Assembly: GCA_035633635.1 (NCBI GenBank) | Contig: DASQEN010000040.1 | Span: 1 to 7,505, forward strand | Direction of reading: 5' to 3' | DNA from: JAICNR01 sp035633635 | GTDB lineage: Bacteria > Gemmatimonadota > Gemmatimonadetes > JACCXV01 > JAHWKZ01 | DNA: 7,505 bases | Shown here: one piece after another, positions 1 to 6,104 of the stretch | Layout of the letters: each line of letters begins with the position of its first letter | How positions within the stretch are numbered: the first letter of the stretch is position 1 | Made by a program: the position numbers and the translations under genes | Notes under the pieces: generated by a model | Databases searched by the model: none | What the model was told of the DNA's origin: nothing | The model's input: the letters and a program-made list of their open reading frames with translations, nothing else

Positions 1-1774
1 CCTCACCGCCCCGGCGGCCGAACGCGTGACCGATCTCGAACAGCTTCGCCCGCGGCGCCCCGCGCTTGAGGTTGTACCCAATGGCACTTGCGAGGTTCGG
101 TATTACAAATGGCCTCAAGAAGCGGTCCGCTTTGGAGATAGGATTTCGTATCTCAACCAGATTGTCAATAGCCGATCCCGGGCCGAGCACGTCTTCGCCC
201 ACGAACGAGGGCGTGCAGGTCTCGTCGAAGCCGGCTGCGCGGGCGCCCTCGGAAAGCCGGGCGAGCACGCGCTGACGTGGCTCGAGCGCCGGGGTCACGG
301 TCGGCGCGGGAAGTGGGACGGCGGGCACGGATTCGTAGCCCTCGAGCCGCGCCACCTCCTCGATCAGATCGACCTCCCGGGCCACGTCGAACCGCCAGCT
401 GGGAACCCCCACCGAGAGGACGTCACCACCGCCGGCCACGTCGAAGCCGAGCGTCCCCAGCGCCTTCCGCGCGCCGACCTCTGTCGTCGAACGCCCGATC
501 AGCGCTTCGTAGCGGGAGGGCCGGAGCTCGATCCGCGGCCGCGCACTCGGACCCCGGCGATCGTCGCCCACCCGTCCGGGCGCCACGGTGCCGCCGGTCA
601 CCTGGGCGATCATGGCCGCCGCGCGGTCGAGGGCGATCTCCGGCAGCTCGGGATCGACCCCGCGAGCGAAACGAGTGGAGGCCTCGCTGGGAAGCCCCAG
701 GCGACGAACCGCGCGCGAGATCCGGTCGGGGTCGAATTGGGCGCTCTCCAGGAACACGGTGCGGGTCCGCTCCGAGATCTCGGACTCGAGCCCCCCCATG
801 ACGCCTCCCACCGCGACCGGCCCCTCCGCATCGCAGATCATCGTGACCCCCTCGTCCAGCGTCCGCTCCCGGCCATCGAGGGGCACGAAGCGCTCTCCAA
901 CCTTCGCCCGGCGCACCACGATCCGCCCGCCGGCCAGGCGCTCCCAGTCGAACGGATGGAGCGGCTGGCCGAGATCGAGCATGACGAAGTTCGTGACGTC
1001 CACGACGTCGCTGACCGGTCGCTGACCCACCGACAAGAGCCGCGTCTGGAGCCACGCGGGGGAAACGCCGACCGTGATCCCGTCGATGAGCCTGCCGAAA
1101 TACCGAGGGCACCCCTCGGGGTCCTCTATCTCAACGCCGGTCCGCGACGAGGCCGGCTCGCCGACCTCTTCCAGACGGCTCTCCGGAAGCGCGAGGTCGG
1201 TCCCCACGATCCACTGCGCTTCCCGCGCGATGCCCAGATGCGACAGCGCGTCCCCCCGGTTCGATGTCACGTCGATCTCGAGGATCGTGTCGTCCAGATC
1301 GAGGACGTCCCGCAGGTCCCGGCCGAGGTCGGACTCGCTCGCCCCGCGGATCCGCCAGATCCCCTCCGGCCCGCCCAGGGCATCCAGGCCCAGCTCGGGC
1401 GCCGAGCATAGCATCCCCTGCGATTCGACCCCGCGAATCTTCGCGCGTCGGATCTGCCGCTCTCCGGGCAGCCGCGAGCCGACGGTCGCGTACCCGTAGA
1501 TCGCTCCGACCTCGACGTTGGGCGCGCCGCACACGACCTGACGAGCCCCGTCACCGGACTCCACCTGGCAGAGCGTTAGCCGGTCCGCGTTCGGGTGCGG
1601 CCCCGCGTCGACGACCTTCCCGAGCACGACGCCCTCGAAGCGCTGGAAGGCGGGACGCACGTCGTCGACGGCGAGGCCCTGCCGGGTCAGCAGGCGAGAC
1701 AGCCCCTCGGGAGGCAGATCGTCGAAGGCGCCCGGAGGGAAGAAGGTCCCCAGCCAACCGTACGAGACCTTCAT
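1..1774 (-). CDS. pheT: Phenylalanyl-tRNA synthetase beta subunit, C-terminus beyond window
   Basis: This is the beta chain of the cytoplasmic (alpha-beta)2 enzyme that charges tRNA-Phe; the beta chain binds tRNA and edits mischarged Tyr-tRNA-Phe. The frame is open from the ATG at 1774 to the left edge (591 codons). The family usually has about 800 residues, so some 200 are missing, including most of the catalytic-like core and the C-terminal FDX-ACB anticodon-binding domain. Visible in order: an EMAP/OB-type tRNA-binding domain (about 40-150, with HPNADRL at 60-66 and GMLCS around 120-124); IDVTSNRGDALSHLG around 167; the B3/4 editing domain (about 205-385, with LGQPLHPFDW near 270 and EASTRFARGVDP at 364); the end of B5 (DLIEEVARLEGY at 469); and the start of the core (PISKADRFLRP, then NLKRG). 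The start overlaps the pheS stop as ATGA, with GAGGG just upstream, so the two subunits are probably translationally coupled. No internal stop or frameshift was found when every codon was read. Confidence 0.96.
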   Translation of the reverse strand, partial: MKVSYGWLGTFFPPGAFDDLPPEGLSRLLTRQGLAVDDVRPAFQRFEGVVLGKVVDAGPHPNADRLTLCQVESGDGARQVVCGAPNVEVGAIYGYATVGSRLPGERQIRRAKIRGVESQGMLCSAPELGLDALGGPEGIWRIRGASESDLGRDLRDVLDLDDTILEIDVTSNRGDALSHLGIAREAQWIVGTDLALPESRLEEVGEPASSRTGVEIEDPEGCPRYFGRLIDGITVGVSPAWLQTRLLSVGQRPVSDVVDVTNFVMLDLGQPLHPFDWERLAGGRIVVRRAKVGERFVPLDGRERTLDEGVTMICDAEGPVAVGGVMGGLESEISERTRTVFLESAQFDPDRISRAVRRLGLPSEASTRFARGVDPELPEIALDRAAAMIAQVTGGTVAPGRVGDDRRGPSARPRIELRPSRYEALIGRSTTEVGARKALGTLGFDVAGGGDVLSVGVPSWRFDVAREVDLIEEVARLEGYESVPAVPLPAPTVTPALEPRQRVLARLSEGARAAGFDETCTPSFVGEDVLGPGSAIDNLVEIRNPISKADRFLRPFVIPNLASAIGYNLKRGAPRAKLFEIGHAFGRRGGE

Positions 1775-2814
1775 CGTCCCTCAAACTGGTGCAGGAAGTG
1801 CAAGTCGTTCTCGTAGAACATGCGGATGTCGGGCACGCCGTACTTGAGCATCGCCACCCGCTCGACCCCCATCCCCCACGCGAACCCGGTGTAGCGCTCG
1901 CTGTCGTAGCCAACAGCCGCGAGCACCGCCGGATGAACCATGCCGCAGCCCAGGAGCTCCAGCCAGCCGGTACCCTTGCAGGCTCGGCAACCGTCCCCGT
2001 GGCAGATCAAGCACTCCATGTCGAGCTCTGCCGAAGGCTCGGTGAACGGGAAATACGAGGGGCGGAAGCGCGTGTCCACGTCGGGCCCGTAGAACTGATG
2101 GACGAACTCGATGAGCGCCCATTTGAGATGACCCAGCGAAATCCCTTCATCGATCCACAGCCCTTCGATCTGATGAAAGAACGGCGAGTGGGATGCGTCG
2201 GGCGTGTCGCTGCGGAAAACCCGGCCCGGGCATACGACACGCACCGGCGGCTCGTGCGACTCCATCACGCGGATCTGAACAGGCGAGGTATGCGTTCGGA
2301 GGAGACGGTCCATCCCGTCGACGTAGATCGTGTCCATCTCCTCGCGCGCGGGATGGCCGGGGGGGATGTTCAGCGCTTCGAAATTGTGCCACGGGGTCTC
2401 GACCTCGGGCCCGGTGGCGACCGAGAACCCCATCCGCCGGAAGACGTCCAGCAGGTCCTCGGTGACAATCGAGAGCGGATGGCGGGTTCCCTGACCGCGG
2501 CGCCGTCCCGGGAGCGTGACGTCGAGGGATTCATCCTCGAGCCGCCGGAGGAGGGCGCCTCCCGTCAGCTCGGCCTCGCGGGCGGCGATCGCCCCCTCCA
2601 GCGCATCCTTGACCTCGTTGACCAGCTCTCCCGCTCGCGGGCGCTCGCCAGCGGGAAGCGAGCCGATCGCCTTCGCCTCCGTGGTGAGGGCGCCCTTCTT
2701 CCCCAGCGTACGGACGCGGATCTCCTCGACATCCCCCGGCCTGGAAGCGGCGTGGAGCTGCCGCTCCACCTCCCGGCGGACGTTCTCCAGCCGCTCGCGG
2801 AGCGATTCGATCAT
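1771..2814 (-). CDS. pheS: Phenylalanyl-tRNA synthetase alpha subunit
   Basis: This is the catalytic alpha chain of the (alpha-beta)2 PheRS, which activates phenylalanine with ATP and transfers it to tRNA-Phe. It has 347 residues from the ATG at 2814, normal for the family. It has an N-terminal coiled-coil tRNA-binding arm (about 1-85), then the class II aaRS catalytic domain. Class II motif 2 reads VFRSDTPDASH followed by FFHQIEG (about 199-218), and motif 3 reads GMGVERVAM (314-322) after GCGMVHP (289-295). Between them is a cysteine cluster, CLIC and CRAC (268-279), running into KGTGW; this insert is seen in many bacterial PheS and may bind zinc. The frame stays open back to 2868, but that start would overlap rplT. 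The ATG at 2814 has GGAG five bases upstream and fits the family N-terminus, so I chose it. It lies 16 nt after the rplT stop and its own stop overlaps the pheT start by four bases. Confidence 0.97.
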   Translation of the reverse strand: MIESLRERLENVRREVERQLHAASRPGDVEEIRVRTLGKKGALTTEAKAIGSLPAGERPRAGELVNEVKDALEGAIAAREAELTGGALLRRLEDESLDVTLPGRRRGQGTRHPLSIVTEDLLDVFRRMGFSVATGPEVETPWHNFEALNIPPGHPAREEMDTIYVDGMDRLLRTHTSPVQIRVMESHEPPVRVVCPGRVFRSDTPDASHSPFFHQIEGLWIDEGISLGHLKWALIEFVHQFYGPDVDTRFRPSYFPFTEPSAELDMECLICHGDGCRACKGTGWLELLGCGMVHPAVLAAVGYDSERYTGFAWGMGVERVAMLKYGVPDIRMFYENDLHFLHQFEGR

Positions 2815-2819
2815 TCGAT

Positions 2820-2823
2820 CTCC
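2820..2823 (-). promoter_or_regulatory. Ribosome binding site deciding the pheS start
   Basis: GGAG on the minus strand sits five bases before the ATG at 2814, in the 16-nt gap after the rplT stop. It supports this start over the longer in-frame one at 2868, which lies inside rplT. Confidence 0.7.
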
Positions 2824-2830
2824 GGGAAGC

Positions 2831-3184
2831 CTAGAGCTGCGCTTTCGCTGTTGCGGCCAGCTCCGCAAACCCCTTCGGGTCGTTGACGGCGAGCTCCGCC
2901 AGCAGCTTGCGGTCGATCTCCACGTCGGCGGACTTCAGGCCGTGCATGAAACGCGAGTACGACAGCCCGTGCTCCCGTGCCCCCGCGTTGATGCGCGTGA
3001 TCCACAGCTTCCGGAACTGACGCTTCTTGTCGCGCCGATCGCGATAGGCGTACTGAAGCGCGCGCTCCAGCGTCTCCTTCGCGGGCATGTAGAGCTTCGA
3101 GCGCGATCCGCGGTAGCCGCGGGCCTGCTTGAGAATTTTCTTCCGGCGCTTGGTGCGCTGGACATTGTTGGATGCGCGGGGCAT
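2831..3184 (-). CDS. rplT: 50S ribosomal protein L20
   Basis: L20 binds 23S rRNA early in 50S assembly and in many bacteria also represses its own operon by binding the leader mRNA. The 117-residue length is typical. The N-terminus MPRASNNVQRTKRRKKILKQ is the basic rRNA-binding extension; RGYRGSRSKLY, the RDRRDKKRQFRKLWITRINA helix and LSYSRFMHGL are family hallmarks, and the compact C-terminal half (about 60-117) is the part known to act in autoregulation. A perfect AGGAGG (3196-3191) lies six bases before the ATG. It follows rpmI by 27 nt and precedes pheS by 16 nt, with no promoter or terminator visible in either gap. Confidence 0.98.
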   Translation of the reverse strand: MPRASNNVQRTKRRKKILKQARGYRGSRSKLYMPAKETLERALQYAYRDRRDKKRQFRKLWITRINAGAREHGLSYSRFMHGLKSADVEIDRKLLAELAVNDPKGFAELAATAKAQL

Positions 3185-3211
3185 GAGAGTCCTCCTGTTC
3201 TGCCGATCGCT

Positions 3212-3406
3212 CTACGAGGAGAGGAGCCGGTTGACCCGGCCCTCGTCGGCCTTGTGCACGTAACTGGACTTGCGCAGCGCCCGCTTCCGCTTGCTCGACT
3301 TCTTGGTGAGGATGTGGCGCAGGTACGCTTTCTTGCGCTTGATCTTTCCGTTCGCCGTCTTCTTGAACCGCTTCGCGGCGCCACGGTTGGATTTCATCTT
3401 CGGCAT
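3212..3406 (-). CDS. rpmI: 50S ribosomal protein L35
   Basis: L35 is a small, very basic 50S subunit protein. It has 64 residues, the usual size, beginning MPKMKSNRGAAKRFKKTANG and continuing through KIKRKKAYLRHILTKKSSKR, which is diagnostic of the family. GGAGG (3415-3411) lies four bases before the ATG. It is the second gene of the operon, 29 nt after infC and 27 nt before rplT; the infC-rpmI-rplT order is one of the most conserved gene strings in bacteria. Confidence 0.98.
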   Translation of the reverse strand: MPKMKSNRGAAKRFKKTANGKIKRKKAYLRHILTKKSSKRKRALRKSSYVHKADEGRVNRLLSS

Positions 3407-3435
3407 CTGGCCTCCGGGATGCGGGACTCGCGCGC

Positions 3436-3954
3436 CTACTTCCGTGTGTTCGGCGCCAGTATCAGGAACATGTTGCGGCCTTCCAGCCGCACCTGCTGCT
3501 CGACGACCGCCAGGTCGCCGATCTCCTCGACGACGTCGTCGAGCACTTCCTTGCCGTTCTCTGTGTGCGCCATCTCGCGGCCGCGGAACATGATCGTGAC
3601 CTTGACCTTGTCGCGCTCCGAGAGGAACCGCTTGATGTGCCGGGTCTTGAACTCGAAATCGTGCTCCTCGATGTTCGGCCGCATCTTGATCTCCTTCATC
3701 TGCGTGACGTGCTGCTTTCTTTTGGCCTCACGCTCGGCCTTGGCCTGCTCGTACTTGTAGCGGCCGTAATCCATGATCCGGCAAACGGGGGGCCGCGCGT
3801 TGGGCGCGACCTCGACCAGGTCCATGCCCTTCTCATTCGCGGCGGTCATGGCCTCGTCCACGGGAACGACGCCGAGCTGGGCGCCGTCGGTATCGATCAG
3901 TCGAACTGGTGAAAGGCGGATCTGCTCGTTGACCCGCGGCTCGTTGCTGGCGAT
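3436..3954 (-). CDS. infC: Translation initiation factor IF-3, AUC start
   Basis: IF-3 binds the 30S subunit, blocks premature 50S joining and favours canonical start codons with initiator tRNA. Read from the AUC at 3954 it has 172 residues, a normal IF-3 length. The N-domain (1 to about 68) carries NEPRVNEQIR, VRLID and GVVP; PPVCRIMDYGRYKYE (about 55-69) leads into the charged linker helix, and the C-domain (about 82-172) includes KEIKMRPNIEEHDFE and ends MFLILAPNTRK. No in-frame ATG or GTG precedes the N-domain. The first GTG (3861) is residue 32 and would delete the conserved RVNEQIR region. A perfect AGGAGG lies six bases before the AUC. Non-AUG infC starts are known (AUU in E. coli) and underlie autoregulation, because IF-3 discriminates against them. 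Automatic annotation may clip this gene to 141 residues. Confidence 0.95.
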   Translation of the reverse strand: MASNEPRVNEQIRLSPVRLIDTDGAQLGVVPVDEAMTAANEKGMDLVEVAPNARPPVCRIMDYGRYKYEQAKAEREAKRKQHVTQMKEIKMRPNIEEHDFEFKTRHIKRFLSERDKVKVTIMFRGREMAHTENGKEVLDDVVEEIGDLAVVEQQVRLEGRNMFLILAPNTRK

Positions 3955-3960
3955 GAACGA

Positions 3961-3966
3961 CCTCCT
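3961..3966 (-). promoter_or_regulatory. Shine-Dalgarno sequence fixing the AUC start of infC
   Basis: AGGAGG, fully complementary to the 16S anti-Shine-Dalgarno, is separated by six bases (TCGTTC) from the AUC codon at 3954-3952. No ATG, GTG or TTG in the correct frame falls at proper spacing, so this site selects the AUC. Strong pairing would compensate for the weak start codon. Confidence 0.85.
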
Positions 3967-3979
3967 GGTCGAGGGGTTG

Positions 3980-3996
3980 AGGCCGCGGCGCGGCCT
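3980..3996 (-). promoter_or_regulatory. GC-rich hairpin just upstream of the infC ribosome binding site
   Basis: The minus strand reads AGGCCGC, GCC, GCGGCCT: a perfect 7-bp stem, six of its pairs G-C, with a 3-nt loop. It ends 13 nt before the AGGAGG of infC and starts about 19 nt after the U-tract of the leader terminator. It is followed by GC-rich coding sequence rather than U residues, so it is not itself a terminator. It could shape access to the start site or form a protein or 30S contact; that role is inference. Confidence 0.55.
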
Positions 3997-4015
3997 TCGA
4001 TCCGGGCGCCGCGCG

Positions 4016-4039
4016 AAAAAAAGAAGCGGACCGCCCGCT
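4016..4039 (-). terminator. Intrinsic terminator or attenuator in the infC leader
   Basis: On the minus strand AGCGG, loop GCGGT, CCGCT is followed by TC and then seven consecutive T: a 5-bp G-C rich stem with a U-tract, the hallmark of Rho-independent termination. It lies about 170 nt downstream of the predicted start and 62 nt before the infC AUC, so it would end transcripts before the operon. A competing stem, CCTGC with GCGGG around GTTCA (one G-U pair), uses the ascending arm of the terminator and could act as antiterminator. No other gene lies between the promoter and this site. Confidence 0.7.
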
Positions 4040-4213
4040 GAACGCAGGAGCCCGCCGCCGAATGCATGCCGCGCCTTCCCCCGTCGAGATGGCGGGTCGG
4101 CGTCGCATGTCGGTACCCGCGGACAGCCGGCATGGAGAACGCGGCGTCCGTCAGGCGAGAAGCCGGGGGCCTCTGCTTATCTGTCCTCTCCGCCCCGATG
4201 GCGGAATGGATGA

Positions 4214-4242
4214 AATATACTCCTCGGTATTGCGGACGTCAA
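4214..4242 (-). promoter_or_regulatory. Sigma70-type promoter of the infC operon
   Basis: On the minus strand the -35 box TTGACG (4242-4237) and the -10 box TATATT (4219-4214) are separated by exactly 17 bases. Each matches the consensus at five of six positions. The surrounding sequence is otherwise GC rich, so an AT-rich box at the right spacing stands out. The predicted start is near 4207. It lies just downstream of the membrane-protein stop (4302), giving the core operon its own promoter. Confidence 0.8.
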
Positions 4243-4290
4243 TTTGCGGCCAGATTCAGCCCTCCGGCGGAAGGTCCGATGACGATCCTC

Positions 4291-4310
4291 GCACGGTCAC
4301 GTCACCGTGC
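4291..4310 (-). other. Inverted repeat across the stop codon of the membrane-protein gene
   Basis: GCACGGT and ACCGTGC form a perfect 7-bp stem around a six-base loop, and the TGA stop (4304-4302) lies at its loop edge. No T-run follows on the minus strand, so it is not a standard intrinsic terminator. It may protect the mRNA 3' end or slow polymerase ahead of the infC promoter, whose -35 box starts 49 bases further on. Function is unproven. Confidence 0.4.
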
Positions 4311-5900
4311 ATAACACTTCCACACAGGCCCCAATGATGGAACGTCGACTCGTTGCGAGTATTCCGTAAAGTAGCTCGTCTTCAGCCATGCTTCCCCCCA
4401 ATAGTCCGGATCCCAGCACACTATGGTCGGATTGACAGGAAAATGGCCCTTCCGCTGTTCAGCCGACAGGGGTAAGCGGGCCAACACTTCCCGATCATAA
4501 AGCGACGTGCCGAAGTGGTATAGAGACCCGTCAGCGAGAACATGTGCTAGTGGGTGCATTGGGAAGTACGCACGAGAGTCTTCACGTGTCAGGAAGCTGT
4601 ATGCAACTTGAGACCTATGCTCCCGAAATGGCGTGCCCCCTGCGAGGCGCGGAATCTGTGAAGCCCCGCCGATCGCCAGGACCAGTGAACAGAGGGCCAT
4701 GAGACCCGAGCTGGTTTGGTAATTGACGTGATCGCCATGGTCCCTCAGACCCTGCGAAACTCCGATCACGGACAAGATACCCGCGGCGAGAAGAAAGTAC
4801 TCCGTCGGGCTGAACGTGTTGAGATCGCCGCCGACTTTGACCCTGCCGAGCACCGAGACGGGTACCATCGTCAATGCCACCAAGGCGGGTAGCGTCCAAG
4901 GGTTCTCTACCAGGAATGGCCGCAGGCCGGTTAATGACGGTGGTGAACGGTATCGAACAACACCAGTCAAGACGGCCCCCACCGTCAACAGTATGACGAG
5001 AGGGATCGAGTGAACTATCAGTTCCGCAGCGACCGAAAGGACCGCAATGATTCGGGGGGTTTCAGCCAACTTCCAAGGGGTGCGGGCGGGAATGATCAAA
5101 CCGTTGAAGAGAACTCCCTCCGGCCGGAACAACGCAATCATGAGAGCCATTACGCCGGCTCCCGTGACACCCAGCCAACCGACGAGGCGTATGGCCTCCC
5201 TTCGGCCATGCACGATAAGAAACCACAATGGCAAGGCCACCAGGATGGGGACCATCACTTGCTTGGACAAGACTGAGAACCAGGCCAACAAGGCCACGAA
5301 GGCGATGCGTCGTGTCGTCGGCATCCCCCGGCGCAGCGTCAAGACACAAGCCAACATGGCATAGCCCAGGCTGGGCGCATCGGCGTGCGGCAAGAATAGT
5401 GAGTACGAGAGAGAGCCTAACAACATCGAAACGAGGAAAAACGATGTTGATCCGAGAATTGCCAGACGGATTTCCGGCGAGGCATTGACCAGAAGTAGTG
5501 CGACCGGAAGAAACGCGAATAGCAGCGTAAGGGTCATGCCGATCCGCAGGACCCGGGATGGTGTGCTCCCGACAGCTACGGGCAAGTACGAAACGACCCA
5601 CATGGGGGGATAAATCGTTGTTTGAACTGCCCCCTCTCCGCTTGTCGAGTAGACTTCATGACCCGCTGTCAGAGCTACGCTCGGCGTGAGGCGGCCAGCG
5701 TCCCAGGTGCTGTTATCACCACGCGAAGTTCTGATCGTCGCTACAGCCAGCGTGACATAGACGCACATGGGTACCGATGCGACAACCAGGGCCCTGCCCC
5801 AAGGCGAGCTTCGCCGATTGCGAACCCATACGAATCCTGAGATTGCCCCGACGAGCGCACCGCCGAGAACGACTAGCGCGACGACCTGCAGTCCAGTCAT
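4302..5900 (-). CDS. Polytopic membrane protein, probable GT-C-type glycosyltransferase (complete copy)
   Basis: This 532-residue protein has about 10-12 hydrophobic segments (for example 5-25, 36-56, 118-138, 146-165, 199-230, 236-257, 283-313, 334-352, 365-382, 397-412) and a soluble C-terminal part (about 420-532). The first large loop after TM2 contains WDAGRLTPSVALTAG (66-80) and IYPPMW (96-101); HADAPSLGYA (172-181) lies in a later loop. An acidic residue in the first external loop (D67) and multiple TMs fit GT-C enzymes, which move sugars from lipid-phosphate donors outside the membrane. The exact family and substrate are not recognised. The C-terminal domain has conserved FPMHPLAHVLADGSLYHFG (about 446-464). 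Start: the ATG at 5900 has only a close GAGAGG two bases upstream, so the start is tentative. No own promoter is obvious. Its nearest relative is the gene just upstream. Membrane protein is near certain; glycosyltransferase is inference. Confidence 0.8.
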   Translation of the reverse strand: MTGLQVVALVVLGGALVGAISGFVWVRNRRSSPWGRALVVASVPMCVYVTLAVATIRTSRGDNSTWDAGRLTPSVALTAGHEVYSTSGEGAVQTTIYPPMWVVSYLPVAVGSTPSRVLRIGMTLTLLFAFLPVALLLVNASPEIRLAILGSTSFFLVSMLLGSLSYSLFLPHADAPSLGYAMLACVLTLRRGMPTTRRIAFVALLAWFSVLSKQVMVPILVALPLWFLIVHGRREAIRLVGWLGVTGAGVMALMIALFRPEGVLFNGLIIPARTPWKLAETPRIIAVLSVAAELIVHSIPLVILLTVGAVLTGVVRYRSPPSLTGLRPFLVENPWTLPALVALTMVPVSVLGRVKVGGDLNTFSPTEYFLLAAGILSVIGVSQGLRDHGDHVNYQTSSGLMALCSLVLAIGGASQIPRLAGGTPFREHRSQVAYSFLTREDSRAYFPMHPLAHVLADGSLYHFGTSLYDREVLARLPLSAEQRKGHFPVNPTIVCWDPDYWGEAWLKTSYFTEYSQRVDVPSLGPVWKCYAR

Positions 5901-5931
5901 GGCCTCTCAGAATCCGTGGAGTCGCAGTTTC

Positions 5932-6054
5932 CTAACGCGTCTCGATCAGCTCGATCTCGATCCCGTCCGGGTCCCGGATGAACGCGATCATCGAGCCAGG
6001 CCGGCCCGCCCCCGGAGCGGGGCATCGACCTCCGAAGCACAGCCCACCATGATC
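5932..6054 (-). pseudogene. C-terminal remnant of a glyoxalase/VOC-family gene
   Basis: On the minus strand an open stretch ends at a TAG (5934-5932) with IAFIRDPDGIEIELIE followed by TR. This is the typical C-terminal strand of vicinal-oxygen-chelate proteins such as lactoylglutathione lyase, whose final metal ligand is the Glu in the IELIE motif. Upstream the frame reads through CPAPGAGRPGSM and stops at a TGA (6057-6055), with no start codon or ribosome binding site that would give a whole protein; the family normally has about 120-180 residues. Only the last 25-35 residues look genuine. It sits between the two membrane-protein paralogs, 31 bases before the start of the second. Likely a gene end left by rearrangement; the exact left limit of similarity is uncertain. 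Confidence 0.65.
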
Positions 6055-6104
6055 TCAGATTCAGGAAGGATCTTCTGTTTCAACGCGACACGCAAACGGG
6101 GAGG

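Larger units (their letters stand above)
3955..4207 (-). promoter_or_regulatory. Long structured 5' leader of the infC operon
   Basis: About 250 nt separate the predicted transcription start (about 4207) from the infC AUC. No convincing gene fits in it. It opens with a hairpin at the very 5' end (TCCGCC, ATCGG, GGCGGA; 4205-4189), has GCGGGT and ACCCGC able to pair further in, then holds the intrinsic terminator (4039-4016) and the hairpin before the ribosome binding site. A leader terminator ahead of infC-rpmI-rplT recalls the L20 leader of Firmicutes, where L20 binding promotes termination. Whether L20 is the effector here cannot be read from the sequence alone. Confidence 0.6.

Noticed and set aside
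26..2886. Long plus-strand open frames of 461 and 540 codons opposite pheT and pheS.
   Set aside because: They are antisense shadows of GC-rich coding sequence. They lack any recognisable domain or ribosome binding site, and the minus-strand frames match PheT and PheS throughout.
3436..3861. GTG at 3861 as the infC start (141 residues).
   Set aside because: It removes 31 conserved IF-3 residues, including RVNEQIR, and has no proper Shine-Dalgarno, whereas AUC at 3954 has a perfect one.
3897..4074. Leader-peptide candidate on the minus strand reading MHSAAGSCVQRAVRFFFSRG, recalling phenylalanine leader peptides.
   Set aside because: The Phe codons are the terminator U-tract itself, after the hairpin. 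A ribosome stalled there could not influence termination, so the geometry is wrong. The frame also runs past the infC start without a leader-sized stop.
4193..4211. Plus-strand GCCCCGATGGCGGAATGGA, which resembles the 5' end of a tRNA-Leu.
   Set aside because: No anticodon arm, T-arm (GGTTCGAATCC) or acceptor partner follows. The sequence is explained by the hairpin at the 5' end of the infC leader on the other strand.
6010..6022. Short hairpin CCCCG/CGGGG as a terminator after the upstream membrane-protein gene.
   Set aside because: The stem is only five pairs with no T-run on either side, in a very GC-rich stretch where such stems arise by chance.
6061..6084. TTGAAA on the minus strand as a -35 box for the complete membrane-protein gene.
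   Set aside because: No acceptable -10 box lies 16-18 bases downstream, so a promoter here is unsupported.
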